A stretch of 64,000 nt of DNA from Castor canadensis (lineage: Eukaryota > Chordata > Mammalia > Rodentia > Castoridae), in contig NC_133396.1 in assembly GCF_047511655.1 (NCBI RefSeq), positions 136,347,490 through 136,411,489 of the forward strand. Direction: 5' to 3'. Of the stretch, positions 38,535 through 49,689 are shown piece after piece; the stretch's first letter is position 1, and each line of letters begins with the position of its first letter. Both the position numbers and the translations under genes were made by a program. Under the pieces are notes generated by a model. The model did no database searches and was not told the DNA's origin. It worked only from the letters and a program-made list of their open reading frames with translations.

Positions 38535-38935
38535 TATAATATGTATCCATGGAAATGTCACAAGGAAACTCCCTATGTAGCTATCTTAAACAAACAAAAA
38601 TGTCACTTTTTTCTTTGACAAAATCAGAAAACAGTAGTACAGAACAGGTCCTGCGTGGGGTTGAGGGTTGGTGCCAGTGTGGGGGGTAAGTAGGGAAAGG
38701 CTGTGGAAGGGTGAACACAGTTCAAATACTGTATACACATGAATGTACATGAAAAAATGAGACCTGTTGAAACTATCTCAGGAATGAGGGAAGGAAGGTA
38801 TAAAGAATGATGGAGGGAATGAATTCAAGTATGATATGGTTGATATACTGCAAGAACTTTTGGAAATGCTTCATTGTACCCAACTCAGCACAATGAAAAT
38901 AAATAAATAAATAAATAAATAAACACAGGGAAAAG
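38535..38935 (+). repeat. Unassigned A-tailed repeat, copy 3 (longest)
   Basis: Longest copy of the family: TATCCATGGAAATGTCACAA, TTAAACAAACAAAAATGTCA, AACAGGTCCTG, a G-rich stretch, AATGAGACCTGTTGAAACTA, TCTCAGGAATGAGGGAAGGA, AGAATGATGGAGGGAATGAA, TTCAAGTATGATATGGTTGA, CTGCAAGAACTTTTGGAAAT and AATGAAAATAAATAAATA. It ends in an (AAAT)n tail at 38896-38921, as retroposon tails often do. Confidence 0.8.
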
Positions 38936-39394
38936 AGAAAATAAAAATGAGAGATTGTCAAAGGAGAAATAAACGCTCAGTCCACAGATTGTTCAGATTT
39001 AATAAAAATTCCCAATTTTAATTAAAAAATTAGTAAATATCTCAAATGAGGTATAACAAAATACTATAAAGTGAGAAAATGAGCATGGGAAAGAACTGAA
39101 AGTCCATGCAGTAAGCCTGGAGTTTAGTGAAGGAAAAGATCATGCCAAACTTGCAGTTGGATTAGGAGGAGACGAAGAATTTAGAATGAATCTACAAGTA
39201 ACAGATGCCCAGTAAACATCTTACAAATGTTCATGGATCAGCATGAAAAACTGATCAGAAACAAATGAAAACTTTATGGAAATGTCAAGTATGAAATTTA
39301 TTAATTATTCTGGATGATAATAAGTGAATGTTTCATTATAAAAGTGTCACGGAGATGGAAAGATGTGGAAGGAATTAAGACAGATTTTGTAGTT

Positions 39395-39424
39395 TTAATT
39401 CAGAGGACTTTAATTCAGAGGACT
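39395..39424. repeat. Tandem 15-bp duplication
   Basis: TTAATTCAGAGGACT occurs twice head to tail without mismatch. This is a small replication-slippage type duplication. Confidence 0.95.
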
Positions 39425-39717
39425 GAATGTTTAATGTGAAGGTAAAATAAGAGAGGAGACTGGTAGCTTTAACTGAGCTACTGCATTGATTAATATGTCC
39501 TTTAGGAAGTCTGAAAAGGATGGAAATAAATTTGTGTGATGCCTCTGAGGCAGCTGTGGAAGATGTTAATTAGGTTTATCTAGATAAATAAATATAGTTA
39601 AGTACAGATACAGAAATAGATAGGTAATATAATTACCTCAATATGTAAATAAGGATATTTAATTCTCATTTAAAATCATAAAACATTGATATATAACCTA
39701 GTTAATTTTTTTAATTG

Positions 39718-39830
39718 AGGGACTGGAGGTGTGGCTCAAGTGATAGAGTGTTTGTCTAGCAAGCACAAGGTTCTGAGTTCAAACTCTGGTACTACCCCCC
39801 TAAAATTCTATCAAAAAAAACATTAAAACA
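39718..39830 (+). mobile_element. ID-like SINE
   Basis: GGACTGGAGGTGTGGCTCAA, GTGATAGAGTGTTTGTCTAG, CAAGCACAAGGTTCTGAGTT and CAAACTCTGGTACTACCCCC followed by A-rich sequence. Box A and box B are recognisable. Confidence 0.9.
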
Positions 39831-40507
39831 TGAAAGAAGAAATATTAAACACAGGAATAGACATAGAATGAGTCTCCTTGCATTAACAGGGAAGGTTTCC
39901 ATTAATTAAAATTTATTCTGATCCTAGTACCCAGCATTTCATCTAGCTATTTGTCCAGGAGGAATGAGAAAATGTGTCACCATAAGAATCTATTGGCAAA
40001 TATGTGCAGTGGCTTAAACATAGAAGGAAAATAATTCAAATGTCCTTAACTCTTAGTGAGTGAACAAGCTATGGTACTGTCATGTAATAGAATGCTGTTG
40101 GTCATTAAAAAGAATGAATAACTTCTGATAGATTCAACAAAGATGAATCTCAAATGTAATAAGATAATTGAGAGAGCTAGACTCAAAACAAGGCTATATA
40201 CTGTAAGAGCCCATTTATAAGACATGCTGGAATAGGGAAATATATTGTCACCAGCACATTGGGTCAGGGAAGAAAATGAAATGCAAAGAGAGATAAGGCA
40301 AGTTTCTGTGGTAGAAACATTTCTCATTTCCCATTCCACAAATATGTGCTTTTGTTGAAATTCAGAGAACTAGATGTAATTAAATATTCCATTATATGTG
40401 TTGTAACACAAACCTTATTTTAAAATGCAAATACAATTGGCTTCACAGTATATATAATTTTAAACGTATGTAAGAATGCCCAATGTGATGGAAAAGAAAT
40501 TTTTATG

Positions 40508-40950
40508 CAATGTGTTAGTCACCTTTCCATTACTATAACCAAATACCTGAGATAACGTACTTAAAAGGAGGGAAAGCTTATTTTGGCTTAGTCTTGAAGA
40601 TTTCATCCCATGGTTGGTTGCCTTGATGCTTTTAGGTCTGTGATGTCTAAGGAAACATCTCGCCTTGTAGCAGTCCAAACAAAAAAGAGTGGAAGGAGTT
40701 GGAGCCTGAGAGTCCACCTGAAGGACATGTTCCACTGCCCCTGTGACCTCACTTCCTCTCGTTATGCCCTACCTTTTCTTCTTCTTTTTTTTCTCTGTGG
40801 TGCAGGACGTTGAAACCAGGGCCACATGCATGCTTAGGCCTGCACTCCACTGCTGAGCAAATCCCCAGCACCACCTCCAAATATCACCACAGGATGAGGA
40901 AAAAAAACCTTCAAATCATGGAATTTTGAGTGGCATTTATCCAGACAAAT
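40508..40950 (+). mobile_element. LTR-like interspersed repeat, interrupted by an ID SINE
   Basis: Starts GTTAGTCACCTTTCCATTAC, then AACCAAATACCTGAGATAAC, TTATTTTGGCTTAGTC and CCACTGCCCCTGTGACCTCA. It resumes after the SINE with AAATATCACCACAGGATGAG and AAATCATGGAATTTTGAGTG. I recall this text as a common rodent interspersed repeat of LTR type but cannot name the family. Its far end coincides with the L1-D target site. Confidence 0.5.
40780..40876 (-). mobile_element. ID-like SINE, antisense, nested
   Basis: T-rich start (40781-40792), then GGTGCAGGACGTTGAAACCA, GGGCCACATGCATGCTTAGG, CCTGCACTCCACTGCTGAGC and AAATCCCCAGCACCACC. This is the reverse complement of an ID element. It splits the LTR-like repeat at 40508-40950, so it is the younger of the two. 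Confidence 0.85.
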
Positions 40951-41461
40951 AGCATATGGTATCTTTTTTTTTTTTGTACTTTTTATAGGTTTGTTGTTGT
41001 TGTTGTTGTTCCTTTATTCACATGTGCATATATTGGGTCTTTCTCCACCCTGTCCCCCTCCTCCACCTATCCCCCCTCCCCTCCTCAGTTCCAGGCAGGT
41101 CCTGTTCTGCTCTTATCACTGATTTTGTTGAAGAAAAGACATAAGTATAATAAAGAAGACAAAGCGATTTTGCTAGTTAAGTGTTTTGGAGTTAAGGACA
41201 GCTATACAGAGAGATTGTTATTATTGTTTTTGTGTGCCCATGTGTTACAACCCATGTTGATTCAACTCTGATCTTTACATTGTTTCCTGATCTCCCACTC
41301 ATGATAACCTGTCATTTAAGGATTCTGTATTAGTTCCTCTGGAGTGGGGACATCAAACATTTTCATGTTTTGGGTTTTCTACCTATTCCTATATCTCCCG
41401 TATGTGCTCTCCCCTTGTCATGTGATCCAAGTCAAACCACATTGCTGCATTTGCCCTAGAT

Positions 41462-44400
41462 CTAAAGTCCGCATATGAAGGAGAACATATGATTTTTGGT
41501 CTTCTGAGCCTGGCTGACCTAGCTCAGAATGATGTTCTCCAGTTCCATCCATTTACCTCAAATGATAAGATTTCATTCTTCTTCATGGCTGAGTAAAATT
41601 CCATTGTGTACAAGTACCACATTTTCTTGACCCATTCATCAGTAGTGGGGCATCTTGGCTGTTTCCATAACTTGGCTATTGTGAATAGTGCCGCAATAAA
41701 CATGGGTGTGCAGGTGCCTCTGGAGTAACCTGTGTTGCATTCCCTTTGGTATATCCCCAGGAGTGGGATTGCTGGATCATATGGCAGGTCTGTGTTTAAA
41801 TTTTTAAGAAGCCTCCAAATTGTTTTCCAGAGTGGTTGTACCAGCTTGCATTCCCACCAGCAGGGGACTAGGGTTCCTTTTTACCCACATCCTCGCCAAC
41901 ACATGTTGGTGGTGGTGTTTGGATGATGGCTATTCTAACAGGGGTGAGGTGGAATCTTAGTGTGGTTTTGATTTGCATTTCCATTATGGCCAGAGATGGT
42001 GGGCATTTTTTCATGCGTTTTTTGGCCATTTGAATTTCTTCTTTTGAAAAAGTTCTGTTTAGTTCACTTGGCATTTCTTAATTGGTTCATTGATTTTAAG
42101 AAAGTTTAGTTTCTTATATTCCCTGTATATTCTGGTTTCCAGTCCCTTGTCTGATATATAACTGGTAAATATTTTCTCCCACTCTGCAGGTGGCCTTTTC
42201 AGTTTAGAGACCATTTCTCTTGTGCAGAAGCTTTTTAATTTTATGAAGTCCCATTTATTCATCCTTTCTTTTAGTTGCTGGGATGCTGGGGTTCTATTGA
42301 GGAAGTCTTTGCCTATACCTATTTGTTCCAGAGTGTTTCCTGCTCCTTCCTGTAACTTCAGAGTTTCAGGTCTGATATTTAGGTCCTTGATCCATTTTGA
42401 GTTGATACTAGTACAGGGTGACAGACATGGATCTAGTTTCGTTTCTTGGAGATGGATAACCACTTTTCCCAGAAACATTTGTTAAAGAGGCTATCTTTTC
42501 TCCATCATATGTTTTTGGCACCTTTGTCAAAAATGAGGTGGGTATGGTTGTGTGGATTCATATCCAGGTCCTCTATTCTGTTCCACTGGTCTTCATGTCT
42601 GTTTTTGTGCCAGTACCATGTTGTTTTTATTGCTATTGCTTTATAATATAGTTTGAAGTTAGGTATTGTGATACCTCCAGCATTGCTCTTTTTGCTGAGT
42701 ATTTATTGCCTTGCTATTTGCAGTCTCTTGTATTTCCAAATGAACTTTAGGGTAGATTTTTCAATCTCTGTGATGAAAGTCATTGGGACTTTGATGGGAA
42801 TGGCATTAAACATGTGGATTGCTTTCGGTAATATAGCCATTTTTACTATGTTGATTTTTCCAATCCATGAGCACAGGAGATCTTTCCATCTTCTGTAGTC
42901 TTCCTCGATCTCTTTCTTCAGGAGTTTGTAATTCTCCTTGTAGAGGTCATTCACATCCTTTGTTAAATTTATTGCAAGGTATTTGATTTTTTTTGAGGCT
43001 ACTGTGAATGGAATTGTTTCCATATATTCCTTCTCAGTTTGTTCATTGTTAGTGTATAGAAAAGCTAATGATTTTTCTATGTTGATTTTATATCCTGCTA
43101 CCTTGCTATAGCTATTGATAGTGTCTAAGAGTTTTTGGGTAGAGTTCTTTGGGTCTTTAAGGTACAAGATCATATCATCTGCAAATAAGGATATCTTGAC
43201 AGTTTCTTTACCTATTTGTATTCCTTTTATTTCTTCTTCTTGCCTAACTGCTCTGGCTAGAAATTCTAGTACTATGTTGAATAGGAGTGGGGATAGTGGG
43301 CACCCTTGTCTCTTTCCTGATTTTATGGGAAATTGTTTCAGTTTTTCACTGTTAAGTATGATGTTGACTGTAGGTTTGTCATATATAGACTTTACAATGT
43401 TGAGGTACATTCCTTCTATTCCTAGTTTTCTTACTTTTATCATGAAGTGGTGTTGGATCATGTCAAAGGCTTTTTCTGCATCTATTAAGAAGATCAAGTG
43501 GTTTTTGTCTTTACTTCTATTTATGTGCTATATGACTTTTATAGATTTGCATGTTGAACCACCCCTGCATCCCTGGGATGAAGCCAACTTGGTCGTGGTA
43601 AATGATCTTTCTGATGTGTTGTTGGATTCAGTTTACCATTATTTTATTTAGGATTTTTGCATTGATATTCATTAAGGAAATTGGCCTGTAATTCTCCTTT
43701 TTGGAGGTGTCTTTGTCTGGTTTCAGGAAGAGAGTAATATTGGCTTCATAAAATGAGTTAGGCATTGTTTCTTCCCTTTCTATTTCATGGAACATTTTAA
43801 GGAGAGTTGGTATTAGTTCTATTTAAATGTCTGATAGAATTCAGCAGAGAATCCATCAGGTCCTGGACTTTTCTTTTTTGGGAGGCTCTTGATGGCTGCT
43901 TCAATTTCTTTTTGTGTTATAGATCTATTCAGGTGACTAATATCTTCTTGGTTCAGTTTTGGGTAGTTGTAAATTTCCAGAAATCTGTCCATCTCTTCTA
44001 GATTTTCAAATTTATTAGAGTATAGGCTCTGAAAGTAGTCTTTGATGATTTCTTGGATTTCCGTGGTGCTTGTTGTTATTGCTCCTTTTGCATTTCTGAT
44101 TTTACTGATTTGGGTTTTTTCTCTCCTCATTTTAGTCAGGTTTGCTAGGGGTCTGTCAATCTTATTTATTTTTTCAAAGAATCAACTTTTTTTTTTCAAT
44201 TATTCTTTGTATTTTTTTTTGGTTTCTATGTCATTGATTTCAGTCCTTATCTTATTTGTTTCCTTCTGCTTGTTTTGGGATTTGCTTGTTCTTGTTTTTC
44301 TAGGAGTTTGAGCTACAGTGTTAGGTCATTGATTTGAGATCTTTCTGTTTTTTTGAAATATGTACTCATGGCTATAAACTTTTCTCTTAGGACTGCCTTT

Positions 44401-45261
44401 GCTGTGTCCCATAGGTTCCATTAGGTCATGTTTTCATTTTCATTGACTTCCAGGAACCATTTAATTTCCTCTTTTACTTCATCAGTGACCCATTCATTGT
44501 TGAGTTATGTGTTGTTCAGCTTCCAATTGTTTGCATGTTTTTCACTACTGTTTTTCTTGTTGATTTCTAGTTTTAATGCATTGTAATCAGACAGAATGCA
44601 TGGGTTTATTTCTATTTTCTTATATTTGCTGAGGCTTGCTTTGTGTCCTAAGATAATGATCAATTTTGGAGAAGTTCCCTTGGGCTGCTGAGAAGAATGT
44701 ATATTGTGTAGAAGTTGGATGAAATATTCTGTAGACATCAGCTAGGTCCATTTGATCTATGGTGTGATTTAGTTCTATGAATTCTTTATTGATTTTTTGT
44801 TTGGATGACCTATCTATTGGTGTTAGGGAAGTATTCAGCTCTCCCACTACCACTGTGTTGGAGTTTATATATGTGTTTAGGTCCTTCAAAGTATGTTTGA
44901 TAAAATTGGGTGCATTGACATTGGGTGCATATAGGTTGATAATTGTTATTTCCTTTTGGTGTATTTCCCCTTATATTAGTGTGGAGTGTCCTTCTTTATC
45001 TTGTTTGATCAAAGTAGGTTTGAAGTCTACTTTGTCTGAGATAAGTATTGCTACCCCTGCCTGTTTTTAGGGACCATTGGCTTGGCAAATCTTCTTCCAG
45101 CCTTTCACTTTCAGCCAATGCATATTTCTGTCAATAAGGTGGCAGCAGATTGTTGGATCTTCCTTTTTAATCCATTTTGCCAATTGGTGTCTTTTGATGG
45201 GGGAATTTAGTCCATTAAGTTTCAGTATTAGTATTGATAGGTACATGGTGACCCCTGTCAT
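41462..45261 (-). pseudogene. L1 ORF2 remnant (endonuclease, reverse transcriptase), L1-D
   Basis: Spans about 1,267 codons, the usual ORF2 length. From the N-terminus: LNGLNSPIKRHQLAKWIKKE (45220 on), KQAGVAILISDKVDF-type text near 45060, VVVGELNTSLTPIDRSSKQK (endonuclease box with GDFN changed to GELN) and SDYN in place of SDHN near 44570. Next come [19 protein letters not shown] (to 43819), [15 protein letters not shown] and the FADD box at 43174-43185. The longest intact piece is 264 codons (43497-42703), covering RT palm and thumb. Downstream pieces lie at 42478-42059 and 42074-41868. The stop TAG at 41462-41464 matches the family end. Altered endonuclease boxes plus frameshifts mean it is inactive. 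Confidence 0.93.
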
Positions 45262-45319
45262 TTAGTTGTCTTTGTTGATTAAGAGTTTGATTATGTGTAG
45301 CTGAATCAATGTTACTCTC

Positions 45320-46440
45320 TACTTTCTTGGCTTTTCTTCTCCTGTGGTTTGGTATTGCATGCCCTTTCAGTTTTGTTTGCTTTCATTATCTGTGTGCAGA
45401 ATTCCTTGGAGAATCTTTTGTAGTGGTCACTTGGTGGTCATATATTGTTTAAATTTCTCCTATCATGGAAGACTTTTCTTTTTCCATCTGTTTTGAGTGA
45501 TAGTTTTCCTGGATAGAGTGATAGAGTATCCTAGGATTGATGTTATTTTCATTCACTGCTTGGAAGACCTCACTCCATGCTTGTCTTGCTTTTAATGTTT
45601 CTGTTGAGAAGTTTGATTTGATTTTGATGGGTTTCCCTTTGTATGTTATTCATTTTTACTCTCTTACAGCCTTCAATATTCTTTACCTGTTCTCTATGTT
45701 TGTTGCTTTAATGATAATATGTTGTGGGTAGTTCTAATTTGGTCAAGTCTTTTGGTGTCCTGGAGGCTTCCTGTTCCTGAATGGGCATAGTTTTCTCTAG
45801 ATTTGGGAAGTTTTCTGTTATTATTTTGTTGAATATATATGAATCCCTTTGCTTTCACCTCTTCTCTTTCTTCAATGCCCGTGATGCTCAGGTTTGGTCT
45901 TTTGATGGAGTCAGTGAGTTCTTGCATTTTCTTTTCACAGATCTTTAGTTGATTAACTAATAGTTCTTCAGTTTTTTCTTTAATTGCCATTTCATCTTCA
46001 AGTTCTGAGATTTTTGTCTTCTGTTTGTTCTATTCTGCTGGAATGGCCTTCCATTGTGTTTTGTATTTCTGTTTCATTCTTTTTTCTGAGGTTTTCCATA
46101 TCGTGGGTTACTTCTTCTTTAATATTGTCAATTTTTGCCCTTAATTCATTTATCTCTGTGTTTATGGTGGTCTCAATTTCAGTTTGGCATTTATTTAGGG
46201 CTTCTATGATTCACTCATTTGTTTTTGTGTTTCTCATATTCTTTGTTTTTGTTGTCTTGGAATTACTTGAGTGCCTCCTGTACATTTTGGTTGACCATGT
46301 CTAGTAACATCTCTATGGAATTCTCATTAATTACTTGTAGGATTTCTTCTTTCAGGTTGTTCTTGTGGTCTTCGTTGGGTCCTTGGTATAGTTTATCTTT
46401 GCTTTGTTGGAGTCTGGGTCTGGGTATCCGTTCAGTCTAA
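45320..46440 (-). pseudogene. L1 ORF1 remnant (RNA-binding chaperone), L1-D
   Basis: ORF1p trimerises through a coiled coil and packages L1 RNA. The C-terminal half is readable: a 98-codon open piece at 45990-45694 has a Glu/Lys-rich end of the coiled coil (TEELLVNQLKICEKKMQELT) running into the RRM start (KRPNLSITGIEEREE). Downstream, in other frames, sequence like KGKPIKIKSNFSTETLKARQ and NINPRILYH matches the ORF1 C-terminal domain. Upstream 46000-46430 is a decayed coiled coil with many stops. The exact start is not certain. Confidence 0.8.
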
Positions 46441-47607
46441 ATCCTGAAGTACTTTATTTTTTGGGGGTATATGGTTTCCTTCCATTTTTCTTCTTCCCAT
46501 CTTTCCACCAGGTACCATTTCTATCCCTGGACTATGTGTAATTTAGTATTAGCTGGGTAATACTATTAATATTAACAAAACCAAGAAAGAAGGATAAAAA
46601 AGAGAGAGAGATGGAAAGATAAAAGGAATAGAGAAGAGAGGAAAAGAGAAAAAAATGAAACAAAAAATGGGAGAGGTGGTGGGTGATCAAACAGCAAACC
46701 AGGCAAAAAATTCCTTAAAGAAGGGGAAAATAAAAGACAAAAAAACAAATCACCAGTTCTGGAACAGTAGAATTGCAGTCTTAGTTGTTCTGATGTTAGT
46801 TCTTTAGCATCCAGACCTGTGTGTGTGTGTCTCTTAGGTAGGTTTGAAGCCTTCCTGTGGCAAGTGGCAGGTGGGTGGAGTCCCACAGGCCTAGGGTGGA
46901 GGCCTGTAGCACTGAGAACGTGCCTGTGTGGGTACCTGGCTTGGCAGATCTTAGGGACGCAGGCTTGTGGAGTGGATATTGGGTAGGCTTGTGCAGGCCT
47001 GGAGGGCACTGCCCAGCATGATAGAGATCATGTGTGTGTATCTCCAGCATAGCAGGCTTTGGGGCGTGTCCCAGCAGAGCAGAGATCCAGCAGTCCTGTG
47101 CAGGGTTGGTGGGGCATGGCACAGTGAAACATAGCTGGTGCAGGCCTGTGCGGTCCTGGAGCACCTGGCAGAGCAGAACAGAGATGGAGATTGTGCAGGC
47201 CTGAGGGCATGGCCTGGTAGAGATCACGAATGTCTGTGGTTCCCCAGCTTGGCAGACCTAAAAGGCTCCTTAGGCAGAGATCATGAGGGTCTGAATAGTG
47301 GAAGTTTGGGGTAGCACAACACTGGCAGGCAAAGGAGCAGGGCTGGAGGATCAGAGATCCCATGGCCTGCAGAGCAGCAGCTCCAGGGGTTGATGGGTTG
47401 GGGCTTGGTGTGCAGCACCTGCTATTCTTTTAGTATACGGTGGTCTGGAGAGGGCTTCCAGGAGCTAGGGGTTCAGAGTACTGATGTTTCAGCTCTCCCT
47501 GGTGCTTTATCTCAGTCAAGCATGTCTCCAGCTTCTCATCAAAGTCCCTGGATCATGGAGGTCAGAAGTTCCGTGGCTGTGTTCTGGTCGCCATCTTGGG
47601 TCATCTG
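46440..47607 (-). promoter_or_regulatory. L1-D 5'UTR (promoter region)
   Basis: About 1.17 kb between ORF1 and the 5' insertion end. 46570-46690 is purine-rich on the plus strand. 46800-47400 is clearly more GC-rich than anything else in the window and contains degenerate internal repeats: GTGCAGGCCTG at 46991, 47138 and 47194, with AGAGATCA-type and GCTTGGCAGAYCT-type phrases recurring around them. Rodent L1 promoters are often built from tandem monomers of about 200 bp. This array is compatible with two diverged units of about 203 bp. Open frames of 110-145 codons across it are composition artefacts. Confidence 0.75.
47584..47600 (-). promoter_or_regulatory. YY1-like site at the L1-D 5' end
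   Basis: On the sense strand the element begins within a few bases of CCCAAGATGGCGACCAG. AAGATGGCG is the YY1 core, and YY1 near the 5' end is known to set accurate L1 transcription start in primates. The CpG in the site is intact. Binding in this genome is inferred. Confidence 0.65.
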
Positions 47608-48089
47608 GCATACGCTATCTTTATTGAATTCGAATTCACATAAATTGTTTTCAGATTTTGTTAGTAAGGTGACCAGAATTAAATTCCTTATAATGTTTTA
47701 TATTAACATCAAGAAGTATTAAAATGCAGGGAATGCAATGACCATTCCCTTAGTAACATACACAAGTTTGCGTTTTCATTCTCAGCAAGAATAAAAAGTA
47801 TTTTAACGCACAAAACAAAGGTCCAGATCTTTAATATTTCCTAGTGATCAAATTAATGAGAAGCACATGGGGTTTTTTTGCTTAAAAATAACAGCTCTGC
47901 ACAAATAGAAAGGAAATGCAAAAGAAATATCCTATTGCATATGGCAAAATGAAGGTGAGTAGTGATTTTGGATCCTGCACAATCTGTTTACTGTAGGTAA
48001 AATTGTGATACTGTAGACAGACAACTCTTACTTTTATACGTGTTTAATCTAGTTAATATTGAAAAATGATCACATTTAAACTTTCCTTT

Positions 48090-48260
48090 TTTAATGAGGA
48101 ATTATATTCCAGCTTCTGTACAACAAAAAAAAATTGTCTCTAAACTAAAGAGACCACCCACAGAGTGGGAGAAAATATTTGCCTGCTATACATCAGACAA
48201 AGGACTGATAACCAGAATACACAGGGAACTTAAGAAACTAAACTCTCTCAAAATCAATGA
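48090..48260 (+). mobile_element. L1-E: orphan internal ORF2 fragment
   Basis: CTTCTGTACAACAAAAAAAA, then GTCTCTAAACTAAAGAGACC, GAGTGGGAGAAAATATTTGC, CAGACAAAGGACTGATAACC and AAAATCAATGAACC correspond to L1-A about 7378-7527. Both the 5' part and the whole 3' end with poly(A) are missing, so simple 5' truncation does not explain it. An inversion product, a deletion or a non-L1 repair event is more likely. Confidence 0.9.
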
Positions 48261-49689
48261 ACCATCTTTAAGTATGATGCCATTTTTGATGGTAGTAAGA
48301 AGTTTTGCCTCTAAATCTCAAATGCAAGTATGAAAAATGACAGTTAAACACAAGATCCCATAATATGGGAATCACAGGATTTCTTGTTTAATAAGTGTCA
48401 ATGATTTCACAACCCTGATGATATGTTCTTTTAAGAATAATTAATAGTTACTTAAGTAATTATCAATAGTCCTAACATTATACTATTTAACATTTATACT
48501 ATTTACTACATTACTCTTCTAAATTGTTAAAATTACTTATAAGAAATTTTTAAGTGCATGATTTTGATATATTTCTCCAAAAATATTTGACATTTTGAGA
48601 TGCCTATAGTTTGTGTGATTAGTATATTAGTGGATAAAGACGTATAATGATATGTGATAATTTTACAGACAATTATAATTATTTTAACTGTAGTTATAAT
48701 TGATAATATTATAGCAAACATTTAAATACTTTTAAAACTAAATATTTTAGATAAGTCTGTAGAAATTGTAAAATTAGTGGCTCAAATATGGATATTTTGG
48801 TATACATATTTATATACAATATAAATGTATATATAAGTATATATATTTACACATATTTCCAATATACATGAAATCTTCACATGTAATTAGAGTCATGCAT
48901 TTTTAACATTAAATTCTTTTTTCTTTAGTTATGTAATGCTTGCTGAGAAAATTCAGTACTAATGAAACTGTTATCTAGTTATACAACTTCATTAGGAACA
49001 TATCTACAAGGAAATAACATTTACCACAACATAGGGATAAATGATATTTTTTCATTAAAGAGTCATCTTTGGGGTAGAAAATATCTTAACTGTTGTGATG
49101 GGTATGACAGTCCTCTGAGAATGGTACAACTGACTAAATGAGACAAGGAGATCAGTGTTAATCTTGCTTTAATAAAGGTGAGTGATATTTAGAGTTTCTG
49201 GGGTTAATGAAGATAGAAGACAAATTGAGAAGGTCACAACCCTATCAGCAGAGTTTATTTGAAAGCATTCAAATTAGGTCAATATAAACTTCTATAGCAT
49301 TTCCCTATTAATTTTGCTAATACCAGCCTTTAATATTTAAAAGTAAATACTTCATTATGTGAGGGACTGAATTCTCAACCACGAATTATCCTGTAATGTG
49401 ATTTGCCCCAATACATAACTTCTGTCTTCATAAGAGATGATGTGGGAATACAAAGTGTATAACAATCAGAAACCATTAGAAACAATGTGTTTCACAGAAA
49501 TCAAATGTCTCCAGGGATCAGGTAGCCAAATTAAAATTAGAAATCTCACCAAATACAAGGCAATGGAAAAATGTTAGATTTTAGACAAATAATAAAATAT
49601 ATACCAGATCAATGTAATATTCATTCCTAATGTTATTTTTTAATGGGAATTTTATTACTATATGCTAGTTTTACAGGACGTTTCTTTGT

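Larger units (their letters stand above)
33840..40500. other. Intergenic DNA with scattered repeats
   Basis: No gene is supported. It contains two copies of the unassigned A-tailed repeat (34110-34310, 38535-38935), an MLT1-like LTR at 35700-36260, a tandem 15-bp duplication at 39395-39424 and an ID SINE at 39718-39830. Near 37340-37400 a phrase TTTTGGTTAATT is repeated about 30 bp apart. The open frames at 34371-34619 and 34956-35195 match nothing I recognise. Confidence 0.65.
40967..47607 (-). mobile_element. L1-D: full-length antisense LINE-1
   Basis: A 6.6-kb antisense element with all L1 parts. In element order these are the 5'UTR (47607 to about 46440), ORF1 (about 46440-45320), ORF2 (45261-41462), the 3'UTR (41461-40985) and a short poly(A) with a (GTT)n-type run near 40989-41010 on the plus strand. 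A 15-bp direct repeat with 13 matches, GCATATGGTATCTTT at 40952-40966 and GCATACGCTATCTTT at 47608-47622, flanks it, so both ends are intact insertion ends. Both ORFs carry stops and frameshifts. Its 3'UTR type (GAAGACATAAGYATRATAA) differs from L1-A/B/C/F and matches L1-H. Confidence 0.95.

Noticed and set aside
42222..46440. Plus-strand open frames across 42222-46440 as membrane-like proteins
   Set aside because: They are hydrophobic shadows of the antisense L1 ORF1 and ORF2; the minus strand carries the recognisable motifs.
46572..47363. His/Pro/Cys-rich open frames of 111-145 codons
   Set aside because: They lie in the GC-rich L1-D 5'UTR and owe their length to base composition; no domain is recognisable.
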